A stretch of DNA of 64,000 bases. Source: Ghiorsea bivora (GTDB lineage Bacteria; Pseudomonadota; Zetaproteobacteria; Mariprofundales; Mariprofundaceae). The stretch covers positions 100,650 through 164,649 of the forward strand of contig NZ_JQLW01000005.1 of assembly GCF_000744415.1 (NCBI RefSeq). Reading direction: 5' to 3'. A program made the translations under genes and the position numbers. The first letter of the stretch is position 1, and each line of letters begins with the position of its first letter. This document shows positions 56,599-64,000 of the stretch, piece after piece. The notes under the pieces are model-generated. The model did not search any database and was not told where the DNA came from. It saw only the letters and a list, made by a program, of their open reading frames with translations.

Positions 56599-56664
56599 CA
56601 AAAACCTCCCATAAACATAGCACTATGCGTTAAATGATAACCTGAATCAAATAATCAGTAATAA

Positions 56665-57171
56665 CTAATCAGATACACTTACATTTGCATAAAATGCAAT
56701 ACCTGTTTTTTCATCTTCATCCAACATAAACCATCCATCAAAACCTTGTGAAGTATCTGGGATATTTGTATGTGGAATGAATAATGTTTCACGAACATTC
56801 TTACCGCGCCCTACTTGAATAATTTTACAAAGACCACCCAGTAAGTATGACGGGTCAGTGCCTACACTTTCATCTTTAAAACTCAATTGGCAATCAATAC
56901 CAAAGTCTCCAAGGTTACCTGATTCATCACGCAATACGCTGGTCTGCAAAGTAATCACATCACCATCAATAGCACCTGCCGTGTGCGCTAAGGCAAGAAT
57001 TTGTGAGCCACGCATTGCTGTAATAAAATCACTAAATTTACCTTCTACAACCGCTTCAAACTCAAAGTCTTTATCCACCTTCTGAAATGCCGCAAAATTG
57101 ACGTTGCGGGCTTCACCTGCTGTCGCTAAATGTGGTAATAGCAACAACAAACCCAATACATATTTTAACAT
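56665..57171 (-). CDS. Exported protein of unknown function, paralogue A
   Basis: A 168-residue secreted protein with a signal peptide (LKYVLGLLLLLPHLATAG), of the same length as its paralogue. Both keep VNFAAFQKVDK, SQILALAHTAGAIDGD and the two cysteines. Differences cluster in the middle loop (DESVGTDPSY here against DESTKEDTSF), as expected after a tandem duplication with divergence. GGGGAG lies within the purN stop region, so it is the last gene of the corC-fetB-purN transcript or has its own promoter. Function unknown. Confidence 0.85.
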   Translation of the reverse strand: MLKYVLGLLLLLPHLATAGEARNVNFAAFQKVDKDFEFEAVVEGKFSDFITAMRGSQILALAHTAGAIDGDVITLQTSVLRDESGNLGDFGIDCQLSFKDESVGTDPSYLLGGLCKIIQVGRGKNVRETLFIPHTNIPDTSQGFDGWFMLDEDEKTGIAFYANVSVSD

Positions 57172-57182
57172 TTTCTCTCCCC

Positions 57183-57758
57183 TCAACTATCTTTTATAAG
57201 TTTATCAATCACATCAGGATAAATCTCATATTCTTTTTCTTGAATCCGAGCATGCAATGAAGCATGGTCGTCTTCAATTAACACAGGCACACAAGATTGA
57301 GCAAGTATAGGCCCACTGTCTAGTTCTTTTGTGACAATATGCACCGTACAGCCTGAAACCTTTACCCCATACCGCAGTGCATCACCTACAGCATCCGCCC
57401 CAATGAAAGACGGAAGCAGCGAAGGATGAATATTAATAATGTGCTGTGGAAAGGTCTGAATAAAACTTTCAGATAAAATGCGCATATAACCTGCCAGTAC
57501 AATCAACTTACAATCAGCATCTTGAATCACTTGGCTACACGCTGCATCAAATGCTTCTCGTCCTACATAATCTTTTGGATTAATAAAATAAACATGGGGC
57601 ACCCCAGCCTTTTTAGCAATTTGCAAAGCACCCGCATCCGCTTTATTACAAATCACCACTTCAACTTTTGCGCAACAGTCGCCACGCGCAACAGCTTCTA
57701 AGATTGCTTTTAAATTACTTCCTTTGCCTGATGCCAATACTGCAATTTTATTGTTCAT
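57183..57758 (-). CDS. purN: Phosphoribosylglycinamide formyltransferase
   Basis: Uses 10-formyltetrahydrofolate for the third step of purine synthesis. The 191-residue protein has VLASGKGSNLKAI (GAR phosphate loop), the catalytic IINIHPSLLPSF with the Asn-His pair, and GCTVHIVTKELDSGPI with the catalytic Asp. The ATG overlaps the end of the upstream permease gene by 11 bp. purM, its usual neighbour, is not present. Confidence 0.96.
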   Translation of the reverse strand: MNNKIAVLASGKGSNLKAILEAVARGDCCAKVEVVICNKADAGALQIAKKAGVPHVYFINPKDYVGREAFDAACSQVIQDADCKLIVLAGYMRILSESFIQTFPQHIINIHPSLLPSFIGADAVGDALRYGVKVSGCTVHIVTKELDSGPILAQSCVPVLIEDDHASLHARIQEKEYEIYPDVIDKLIKDS

Positions 57759-58455
57759 TTTTTACTTCTACAACCCCTTTATGCAAATGTTGCATCATTA
57801 AAAAGCTGACCACACAGGCCGTAAAGCTGGAAGCAACAATCATATACAATACCACCAATTGCGCTGATGCAGCCGCAAACACTGTGCTCCCTGCTAAAAT
57901 CATGCCAACAAAAATTCCCGGCATATGTACCAAACCCACTACTTTAAGCGTATTAATCGGTGAAATCATCGCTGTTCTCAACCCTTCTTTGACTGTGGTT
58001 ACCGCTACACCCTCAACAGGTTTTACACGTTCAAACATAATCGAGATAGCGTTCATACCATTGGCTGCAACCATACTGCCCAAAGGAATAAGTGTGCGCG
58101 CATTATCTTCAAAGGCTTGTACAAAAATAAGCCAAGGTAATGTCACCAAACAAGCTACAGCAAGCCCAAAACTCGACGATAACCAAGCATGTCCAAAGCG
58201 ATAATGGTAGCCCGCGGAAGTATAACCAGCGAGAATACAAAAGCCTAAAATAATACCCGCTTGTGCCCAATACGATTGAATATCAAACAACCAATGCAAC
58301 ACAAACGCCAACAATAACAACTGGAGTGGTGCGCGAACCGAAGCAATGAGCATGTCTTTGGTTAATCCCAACGCTTGTCGGTGTGCCCAATACCCAACGG
58401 CTACCAATAACAGCCAAGCTGCCATAATCGTAGCAACGACTTCTAAACCATCCAT
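57748..58455 (-). CDS. FetB/UPF0014-type ABC transporter permease
   Basis: A 235-residue inner-membrane protein with about seven helices and the UPF0014 motif LIPLGSMVAANGMNAISI and VKEGLRTAMISPINTLKVVGLVHMPGI. In E. coli FetB works with the ATPase FetA in iron export or peroxide resistance. No FetA-like ATPase is in the window. The gene overlaps both neighbours, corC upstream and purN downstream. Confidence 0.82.
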   Translation of the reverse strand: MDGLEVVATIMAAWLLLVAVGYWAHRQALGLTKDMLIASVRAPLQLLLLAFVLHWLFDIQSYWAQAGIILGFCILAGYTSAGYHYRFGHAWLSSSFGLAVACLVTLPWLIFVQAFEDNARTLIPLGSMVAANGMNAISIMFERVKPVEGVAVTTVKEGLRTAMISPINTLKVVGLVHMPGIFVGMILAGSTVFAAASAQLVVLYMIVASSFTACVVSFLMMQHLHKGVVEVKNEQ

Positions 58456-59261
58456 CAATCTTGCGTTTGTGGACGAATACGAACCCGTATCACTCGCCTT
58501 GGGTCTGCCTCAACAATCAACATATGAAGCCCTGCAATCTGCACCCGCTCTCGACTCACAGGGATACGCCCAAGTTCACTGGTAATTAAACCTGCCACGG
58601 TATCGTAATCACCCTCAGCAAATTCCATGTTCAAAGCCTCGCCAAGCTCTTCAATGTGTACACGCGCCAATACTTCAATATCACCATTCTCAAGCCGAGT
58701 AATACCTGCATCATCCTCTTGGGTATCTTCATCAATCGAGCCTACAATTTCTTCCAGTAAATCAGACAATGTTACCAAACCCGCCGTGCCGCCAAACTCA
58801 TCTTGTACAATGGCAATATGGCTGCCTTCGCGCATTTCTGACAATAATCCTGCAACCCGTTGCAGCTCAGATATTTTAGGGCATGGACGCAACATATCCG
58901 ACAAAACAATCGTTTGGTTTTTGATACGCGCCGCAAACAAATCCCAAAGATAAACAACACCAACAACCTTATCCAAATCACCATCCGTCACGGGCAACCG
59001 AGTAACTTTGGCATTCATCATTTCTTCTTCTAAATCAGCGGCTGAAATGGATAAGTCTATGGTGTGGAGATTTGAACGCGGTGTCATGATTTCACGCACC
59101 CGTGTATCATGAAACTCTACAGCTTGAATCAGCATACGTCTTTGCTCATCCGAACGAATAAACTCAGCACGTTGCACAATATTTAACAACTCTTCCTCTG
59201 TTTCACCAGGTCGCAGCCAATCCAGCAATTTTTTGCGTAATTTACAGCGCCATTGGCTCAT
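58455..59261 (-). CDS. corC: CorC/HlyC-type CBS protein
   Basis: A 268-residue cytoplasmic protein: an N-terminal helix, then a CBS pair (REIMTPRSNLHTIDLS and DMLRPCPKISELQ), then the CorC_HlyC C-terminal domain (VLARVHIEELGEALNMEF, DTVAGLITSELGRIP). It is linked to Mg/Co efflux in enterics. In the conserved order miaB-phoH-ybeY-corC it takes the YbeX place. ATG at 59261 overlaps the ybeY stop. Confidence 0.93.
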   Translation of the reverse strand: MSQWRCKLRKKLLDWLRPGETEEELLNIVQRAEFIRSDEQRRMLIQAVEFHDTRVREIMTPRSNLHTIDLSISAADLEEEMMNAKVTRLPVTDGDLDKVVGVVYLWDLFAARIKNQTIVLSDMLRPCPKISELQRVAGLLSEMREGSHIAIVQDEFGGTAGLVTLSDLLEEIVGSIDEDTQEDDAGITRLENGDIEVLARVHIEELGEALNMEFAEGDYDTVAGLITSELGRIPVSRERVQIAGLHMLIVEADPRRVIRVRIRPQTQD

Positions 59262-59731
59262 CAATTCACCTCATCGGAGTATTCAGGGTATGGCTGGTGT
59301 AATCCGAGCTTTAACATCACTTGATTCTCTAACCGCTGCATCACTTGCGCTTCATCATCGGCAATATGGTCATACCCCAACAAATGCAATATTGCATGTG
59401 CTATCAAATGCATACTATGTGCCTCTACAGATAAGTTTAGACGCATCGCTTCTGATTGTACAAAAGGTACAGCTAAAATAATATCACCAAGCGATTCATC
59501 AGCATCAAAACTAGCCCCATCTTGCATGGGAAAGGATAACACATCAGTGACTTTATCTTTTTCGCGCCATTGTGCATTCAGTTGCTGTACCACTTCATCA
59601 CTGGAAAAACGAATACAAACGGATGGTTGTCTGATGTTTCTAGCTTCTAAACAACTTACTTTCACTGCGCTTTCAATATTTTGCTGTGAAACCAGTAAAT
59701 TCACATCATCATCTACAATAATATCAATCAT
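59261..59731 (-). CDS. ybeY: Endoribonuclease YbeY
   Basis: A metal-dependent RNase for 16S rRNA 3'-end maturation and ribosome quality control. The 156-residue protein has the zinc site HAILHLLGYDH. VLSFPM and GDIILAVPFV are the other family blocks. The ATG at 59731 overlaps the phoH stop; an earlier ATG at 59740 is possible. Confidence 0.95.
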   Translation of the reverse strand: MIDIIVDDDVNLLVSQQNIESAVKVSCLEARNIRQPSVCIRFSSDEVVQQLNAQWREKDKVTDVLSFPMQDGASFDADESLGDIILAVPFVQSEAMRLNLSVEAHSMHLIAHAILHLLGYDHIADDEAQVMQRLENQVMLKLGLHQPYPEYSDEVN

Positions 59732-60680
59732 ATTTATCATAAGCATGTACAATGCTTTCAACCAACCTATGCCGAACCACATCTTCGGCACTCATACGAC
59801 AAATACCAATATCTTTCACACCAGCCAACACCGTCAATACTTGCAATAAACCACTGTCTTGCTCGCGTGGTAAATCCACCTGTGTTACATCACCCGTAAC
59901 CACCATTTTTGAGCCAAAACCCAGACGCGTTAAAAACATTTTCATTTGTGCTTTGGTTGTATTTTGCGCTTCATCCAAAATGACAAAGGCATCATTGAGT
60001 GTACGCCCACGCATATAGGCTAAAGGTGCAATTTCAATCACCCCTTGCTCCATCAAAGCTGCCATTTTCTCTGTGCCAATCATATCCGAAAGGGCATCAA
60101 AAAGAGGGCGCAAATAAGGATCAACCTTTTGCTGTAAATCACCTGGCAAAAAACCAAGGTTTTCACCGGCTTCTACAGCGGGTCGTGTTAAAATAATCTT
60201 CTCAACTTGATGGGTTTGCAAAGCAACAACGGCATGTGCCACTGCCAAATATGTCTTCCCACAGCCAGCAGGCCCTACACCAATACTTAAAGTTTTATCG
60301 GCAATGGTTTGTAAATATTTACGCTGATTCGGTGTTTTACCTTGAATATTCCTGCGCCCTGCTGCCAATACAATAGCATTCACCTTTTCATCATAACTTT
60401 CTTTTGACACAGCACCGCTCCGAAATTCGCGCAACATATCTTCCACGCCTTGTTTTTCTATCTTGCCCTGACTGACTTGTTGTTTCAAAGCTTCAAGTGC
60501 CAATACGGCATCTTCAGCCTGCTCACCCAAGATAAACCATTTACCCATTTGACCGCGCAAACTGACATGAAATGTATCTTCAATTTTTTTGATATGCTGA
60601 TTATTCGTACCACAAAACAGCGCCAATGTTGCAGCATCAAGCTCACTACACTCAAATAAAACAGGCTCTTTAATCTTCAA
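59724..60680 (-). CDS. ybeZ: PhoH-family ATPase (YbeZ)
   Basis: A 318-residue P-loop protein. Walker A is GPAGCGKTYLAVAHA, Walker B AFVILDEAQN and the sensor region VVTGDVTQVDLP. An N-terminal KH-like or RNA-binding part precedes it. It partners YbeY in rRNA processing in several bacteria. It overlaps miaB by 11 bp in the conserved gene string. Confidence 0.94.
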   Translation of the reverse strand: MKIKEPVLFECSELDAATLALFCGTNNQHIKKIEDTFHVSLRGQMGKWFILGEQAEDAVLALEALKQQVSQGKIEKQGVEDMLREFRSGAVSKESYDEKVNAIVLAAGRRNIQGKTPNQRKYLQTIADKTLSIGVGPAGCGKTYLAVAHAVVALQTHQVEKIILTRPAVEAGENLGFLPGDLQQKVDPYLRPLFDALSDMIGTEKMAALMEQGVIEIAPLAYMRGRTLNDAFVILDEAQNTTKAQMKMFLTRLGFGSKMVVTGDVTQVDLPREQDSGLLQVLTVLAGVKDIGICRMSAEDVVRHRLVESIVHAYDKYD

Positions 60681-62040
60681 TGAGCAACTCGCCCCTTAAC
60701 GACATATTATAGGCAGCTGTAATTTTTACTGGCATGGTTTGTCCAATCAAACGTGGATTACCTTTAAAATGTACAATTCGGAAATCAGGTGTGCGCCCTT
60801 GCAGGTCACCTTCATTTTTACCTTTGCTTTCCACCAATACTTGGCTGGTTTTACCCACTTGTTTTTCCATGCGCTCTCGTGATTGCTCGCGCAACAAAGC
60901 CAATAAACGTTGCAAACGCTCATCTTTTACATGCTCCGGCACATCATCTTCCGCTTTGGCTGCGGGTGTACCTGGTCGCGGTGAATACTTGAAGGAAAAA
61001 GCAGAGTCGTAACCTACTTTACGAACCAAGTCTAAAGTCATCTCAAAGTCTTCTTCTGTTTCACCAGGGAAACCCACGATAAAATCTGAAGACAAAGCAA
61101 TATCAGGTGTATGCAAGCGCAACTCATCAATCGCCTTAAAATAATCATCCCGTTTATGTCCACGGTGCATGGCTTTGAGAATAACATCTGAACCCGACTG
61201 CACAGGTAAATGTAAATATGGCATCAAGGTTGGAATCTCAGCAAATGCTTCACAAAGCTCAGTGGTCATTTCCATAGGGTGAGAAGTGGAAAAACGCAAA
61301 CGCTCCATACCTTCTAAACCACCCACCAAATGCAATAAATCCGCAAAACCTACTGTTTCACCATCTTCATTTTCACAGTGGTAAGCATTCACATTTTGCC
61401 CTAGCAATGAAATGTCTTTTGCCCCCGCATCAATCAGTTGTTGGCATTCTTTTAAAATATCTTCTGGCGGACGTGAAATTTCAGCACCCCGTGTATAAGG
61501 CACAATACAGAAAGTACAAAACTTATCACAACCCTCCATAATCGTGACATAACCCGTCAAACCTTCCACTTTGGGTTTAGGTAAATGGTCAAATTTCTCA
61601 ATTTCGGGCATGTCTGTTTCTGTAAGATTCACACGATTCCGGCGAATCTCTTTCACCATTTCAGGTAAACGATGGTAAGTCTGCGGTCCAAACACAATAT
61701 CCACATATGGCGCACGTTGTTGAATGCGCTCGCCTTCTTGCTGCCCTACGCAGCCACCTACACCAATAATCAAGTCAGGGCGTTTATCTTTAATCTTTTT
61801 GTAACGCCCCAGCTCTGAATACACTTTATTTTCAGCATTTTCGCGAATCGAACAGGTATTCATCAAAATCACATCTGCATCAGCAGGTTCATCAACAATA
61901 CGTAAACCATAAGCTGATTGCATCAAATCACTCATGCGGGAGCTATCATAAACATTCATAGCGCAGCCATAAGTTTTAATAAATAATGTATCTAAACTTT
62001 TAAGCTTGGACTTTTTTTCGGTTGTTTCGGTGACTAACAT
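60670..62040 (-). CDS. miaB: tRNA-2-methylthio-N6-isopentenyladenosine synthase MiaB
   Basis: A radical-SAM methylthiotransferase that modifies A37 of tRNAs reading UNN codons. The 456-residue protein has the UPF0004 domain with three cysteines (TYGCAMN, NTCSIRENA, GGCVGQ), the radical SAM cluster CDKFCTFC, and the C-terminal TRAM domain (VLVESKGKN and DFRIVHFKG). It leads the miaB-ybeZ-ybeY-corC cluster. Confidence 0.97.
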   Translation of the reverse strand: MLVTETTEKKSKLKSLDTLFIKTYGCAMNVYDSSRMSDLMQSAYGLRIVDEPADADVILMNTCSIRENAENKVYSELGRYKKIKDKRPDLIIGVGGCVGQQEGERIQQRAPYVDIVFGPQTYHRLPEMVKEIRRNRVNLTETDMPEIEKFDHLPKPKVEGLTGYVTIMEGCDKFCTFCIVPYTRGAEISRPPEDILKECQQLIDAGAKDISLLGQNVNAYHCENEDGETVGFADLLHLVGGLEGMERLRFSTSHPMEMTTELCEAFAEIPTLMPYLHLPVQSGSDVILKAMHRGHKRDDYFKAIDELRLHTPDIALSSDFIVGFPGETEEDFEMTLDLVRKVGYDSAFSFKYSPRPGTPAAKAEDDVPEHVKDERLQRLLALLREQSRERMEKQVGKTSQVLVESKGKNEGDLQGRTPDFRIVHFKGNPRLIGQTMPVKITAAYNMSLRGELLIED

Positions 62041-62089
62041 GCCCGCAAACTAAAAGGCTAAAGGCAATAGTGCAACGTATGGCTATGAT

Positions 62090-62250
62090 GTATCAATAAA
62101 ACGGCCTACCCACAGAACCCTTTTCGCTTAAGTGGGTTATCGTACTCAGGCATTAGGCAACCCAACCAGTGGGCTTCACACAGCAAAAGTAACATCAAAC
62201 CCCTACAGAGCTTATCGACTCAAGTGGGTAGGCCGCAAAACCTATCGCCA
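62090..62250 (-). ncRNA. ssrS: Candidate 6S RNA
   Basis: A non-coding interval with its own strong minus-strand promoter. A perfect 12-bp closing stem (CGGCCTACCCAC at 62235-62224, GTGGGTAGGCCG at 62113-62102) encloses about 110 nt and is followed by TTTTATT. Inside, TTGAGTCGATAAG resembles the 6S element CTGAGCCGATA. A 3' part beginning GCCTAATGCCTGAG and ending in a GGGTT hairpin lines up with the E. coli GCCTTAAAACTG...AAGGGTT side. The open central bulge flanked by long stems is the expected shape of 6S RNA, which binds sigma-70 RNA polymerase in stationary phase. The primary match is modest, and the exact ends are estimated. Confidence 0.6.
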
Positions 62251-62256
62251 AGTTTT

Positions 62257-62284
62257 ATCATACGCAAAATCGTGGAAAAGTCAA
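62257..62284 (-). promoter_or_regulatory. Promoter of the candidate 6S RNA
   Basis: On the minus strand TTGACT (62279-62284) and TATGAT (62257-62262) are 16 bp apart. Transcription would start near 62250 and read into the structured, non-coding interval rather than a gene. Confidence 0.65.
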
Positions 62285-62299
62285 CCTTAAACGTAACAG

Positions 62300-62578
62300 T
62301 TAGTTCCTGAAATATACGACAATAAGGTGGTAGCCAAACTTGGATTTAATAGGGCCATGCACTTGTGATAAAGGCTTTTTAAAGACAACTTGCTCTACAG
62401 CTTTCACCAGCTGCCCTTGAAATACTTCGCCCAAATCTCCACCTCGCTTGGCAGTAGGGCAAATAGAAAATTTTCGTGCTAACTTGGCAAAGTCTTCGCC
62501 TTTATTCAACTTAATCTTAATAGAATCTGCTTCAGCTTTGTTTTTGACCAATATATGTTTTGCCATTGCACTTTTCAT
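62300..62578 (-). CDS. ppiC: Parvulin-type peptidyl-prolyl isomerase
   Basis: A single-domain 92-residue cytoplasmic rotamase. AKHILVKNKAEADSI, FSICPTAKRGGDLG and the ending FGYHLIVV are the PpiC blocks, including both active-site histidines. Its length equals E. coli PpiC, so it has no chaperone or membrane extension. AAGGAG precedes the ATG at 62578. Confidence 0.94.
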   Translation of the reverse strand: MKSAMAKHILVKNKAEADSIKIKLNKGEDFAKLARKFSICPTAKRGGDLGEVFQGQLVKAVEQVVFKKPLSQVHGPIKSKFGYHLIVVYFRN

Positions 62579-62698
62579 ACATGCTCCTTTTTGCTATATA
62601 AATTAGCAAACCCTAAACCCATATTATAAAGGCAAGTGATTTTTTCTATGCGCAATGCTACGATTCGACAGGGTGGGATAGTAACTAATGGAGGGCCT

Positions 62699-64000
62699 AT
62701 GGACACTATTAACACCACACAAGCCCTTAAAATCCGTAAAGAGCAAGTATATTTACTCTACAACTCCTCCTTCAAGGCTGCTATAGCCACAACTATAGCC
62801 GCTTGCGTACTAACCTATATGCAATGGTCTTACATTACACATATCACCCTTATACTATGGTTAAGCCTTATAGCTGTCATTAGTATAGCTCGTATTGTTT
62901 TTTACTTCGCATTTAAACAAAAACAACCTGCGGCTCAAGATATTAAATTTTGGGAAATGTCTTATACTTCCTTAACTATAGGTGCAGGTCTTGCTTGGGG
63001 GGCTGCAGGTATATTCTTGCTCCCCGAAAACAACTTTGAGTACCAAGCTGCTACGATTATTCTTTTAGCAGGTATGGCAGCAGGCGCTACCACTACCCAT
63101 TCCATATTACGTACACCTGTTTTTATTTTTCTTTTCTTAACCATGGTACCACTTACCATTAATTTACTTCTTGATTATACAAAGTTATCACTCTCCTCTG
63201 CTTTCATGTGCTCTCTTTATACGGTCTTTTTAGCCATCACCGCCAACAACCTTTATAAAACACATTTACAAAACATTACCCTACGTTTGCAAAGCGTGAC
63301 CCGTGAAAAATTCATGCGGGCGTCCCAAGATATGGTGCATCAAACATCCAAAATATTAGAGATGATTGCTAGGGGGGTGCCCGCAACTGAAGTATATAAT
63401 GCCGTCGCCCTGCTTTATGAAAGCAGACATCCTGGCATGCGCTGCTCATTATTAGAGCTAAAAGGAGATACACTCATTCACGGTGGTGCACCAAGTTTAC
63501 CCAAGCCCTATTGTGATGCCATCAACGGCTTAAAAAATGGGCCGAATATAGGTTCATGTGGCACATCAACCTATACCGGGGAACGTGTACTCGTGGAGGA
63601 TATTGCCACAGATCCTAAATGGGAAAACCTCAAGGATGTTGCTCTGCCCCACGGTATGCGCTGCTGTTGGTCTGAGCCAATCAAAAACAACAAAGGGAAG
63701 GTGTTGGGTGCATTTGGCATGTATTATAATCACCCCGCGCTACCCAATGAACTTGAACTGGCAGACTTAGAATCAGGCGCAAGGCTTGCCGGCATAGTCA
63801 TGGAGCGCCAGCAACATGAAGACCTGTTACAAAAGCTTTATGGTGCCTTTGAGCATACCCAAGATGCCATCATGATCTGTGATTTAGAAGCGAAATTGGA
63901 GTATGTGAACCCCGCTTTTGAAAAGATGACGGGGTATTCAGCGCAAGAAGCTGTCGGTCAGTATATCAAAATACTACGCAGCGACCAGCATCCACCAAGT
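62699..64000 (+). CDS. Membrane-bound GAF-PAS sensor protein (3' end outside window)
   Basis: An open frame of 434 codons runs to the right edge. Five or six hydrophobic segments fill residues about 25-195, resembling a MASE-type sensory membrane region. A GAF domain (about 225-380) has the canonical GSCGTSTYTGERVLVEDIA and LPHGMRCCWSEPI blocks. A PAS domain starts near 390 with YGAFEHTQDAIMICD and YVNPAFEKMTGYSAQEA. This layout usually ends in GGDEF/EAL or a histidine kinase domain, which lies beyond the window. GGAGG is four bases before the ATG. Confidence 0.85.
   Translation, partial: MDTINTTQALKIRKEQVYLLYNSSFKAAIATTIAACVLTYMQWSYITHITLILWLSLIAVISIARIVFYFAFKQKQPAAQDIKFWEMSYTSLTIGAGLAWGAAGIFLLPENNFEYQAATIILLAGMAAGATTTHSILRTPVFIFLFLTMVPLTINLLLDYTKLSLSSAFMCSLYTVFLAITANNLYKTHLQNITLRLQSVTREKFMRASQDMVHQTSKILEMIARGVPATEVYNAVALLYESRHPGMRCSLLELKGDTLIHGGAPSLPKPYCDAINGLKNGPNIGSCGTSTYTGERVLVEDIATDPKWENLKDVALPHGMRCCWSEPIKNNKGKVLGAFGMYYNHPALPNELELADLESGARLAGIVMERQQHEDLLQKLYGAFEHTQDAIMICDLEAKLEYVNPAFEKMTGYSAQEAVGQYIKILRSDQHPPS

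Overview
The window reads as a chromosomal segment of a Gram-negative proteobacterium with fairly AT-rich DNA. It has an outer-membrane porin, proteobacterial gene orders (miaB-phoH-ybeY-corC and rpmH-rnpA-yidD-yidC-mnmE), GroEL with a GGM tail, and System II (ResB/CcsB) cytochrome c maturation. A marine chemolithotroph of the Zetaproteobacteria type would fit, but that is a guess from gene content, not from a phylogenetic marker. I see no rRNA, tRNA or CRISPR array.

Layout. 1-22.8 kb is a carbon-storage and sugar-phosphate island on both strands: glgP (cut by the left edge), ROK glucokinase-glgA, pgi, malQ-GH57, glgC, pgm-glgB, then zwf-gnd-pgl. Together these cover glycogen synthesis, branching, breakdown and the oxidative pentose phosphate branch. 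Embedded in it are a mercury-type merR with a decayed merT and a GDCCVxC gene, a DUF6364/PIN toxin-antitoxin pair whose toxin is frameshifted, and a hybrid sensor kinase with an isochorismatase-like gene. The zwf gene carries an unusual C-terminal cyclic-nucleotide-binding-like domain.

22.9-37.1 kb is mostly housekeeping: ppa, a UvrD-type helicase, a CLC channel, a low-MW phosphatase, tsaB, ccsB-resB, yqeY, a CbiM-like permease, a TRIC channel, an aldo/keto reductase, cbiZ and a DEAD-box helicase. 37.5-45.4 kb is metal-related. It holds a zinc/manganese-type ABC permease, binding protein, porin and a DUF2946-like protein in one unit, then a two-gene HTH plus AbiEii-like nucleotidyltransferase module, a truncated haemoglobin, and a merR-copA pair. 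groES-groEL and oligopeptidase A follow.

49.7-52.2 kb is a relict integron: an integron-integrase pseudogene broken by frameshifts and a stop codon, a GTTAGGC core, a DJ-1/PfpI cassette, an attC site, a small membrane-protein cassette and a second, degenerate attC site. Each attC left arm is complementary to the 5' core of its own cassette, exactly in the first and with one mismatch in the second. 52.2-64 kb returns to core genes (rpmH, rnpA, yidD, yidC, mnmE, purN, fetB-like, corC, ybeY, phoH, miaB), a tandem pair of exported paralogues of unknown function, a probable 6S RNA gene with its own promoter, a small parvulin, and the start of a membrane GAF-PAS sensor cut by the right edge.
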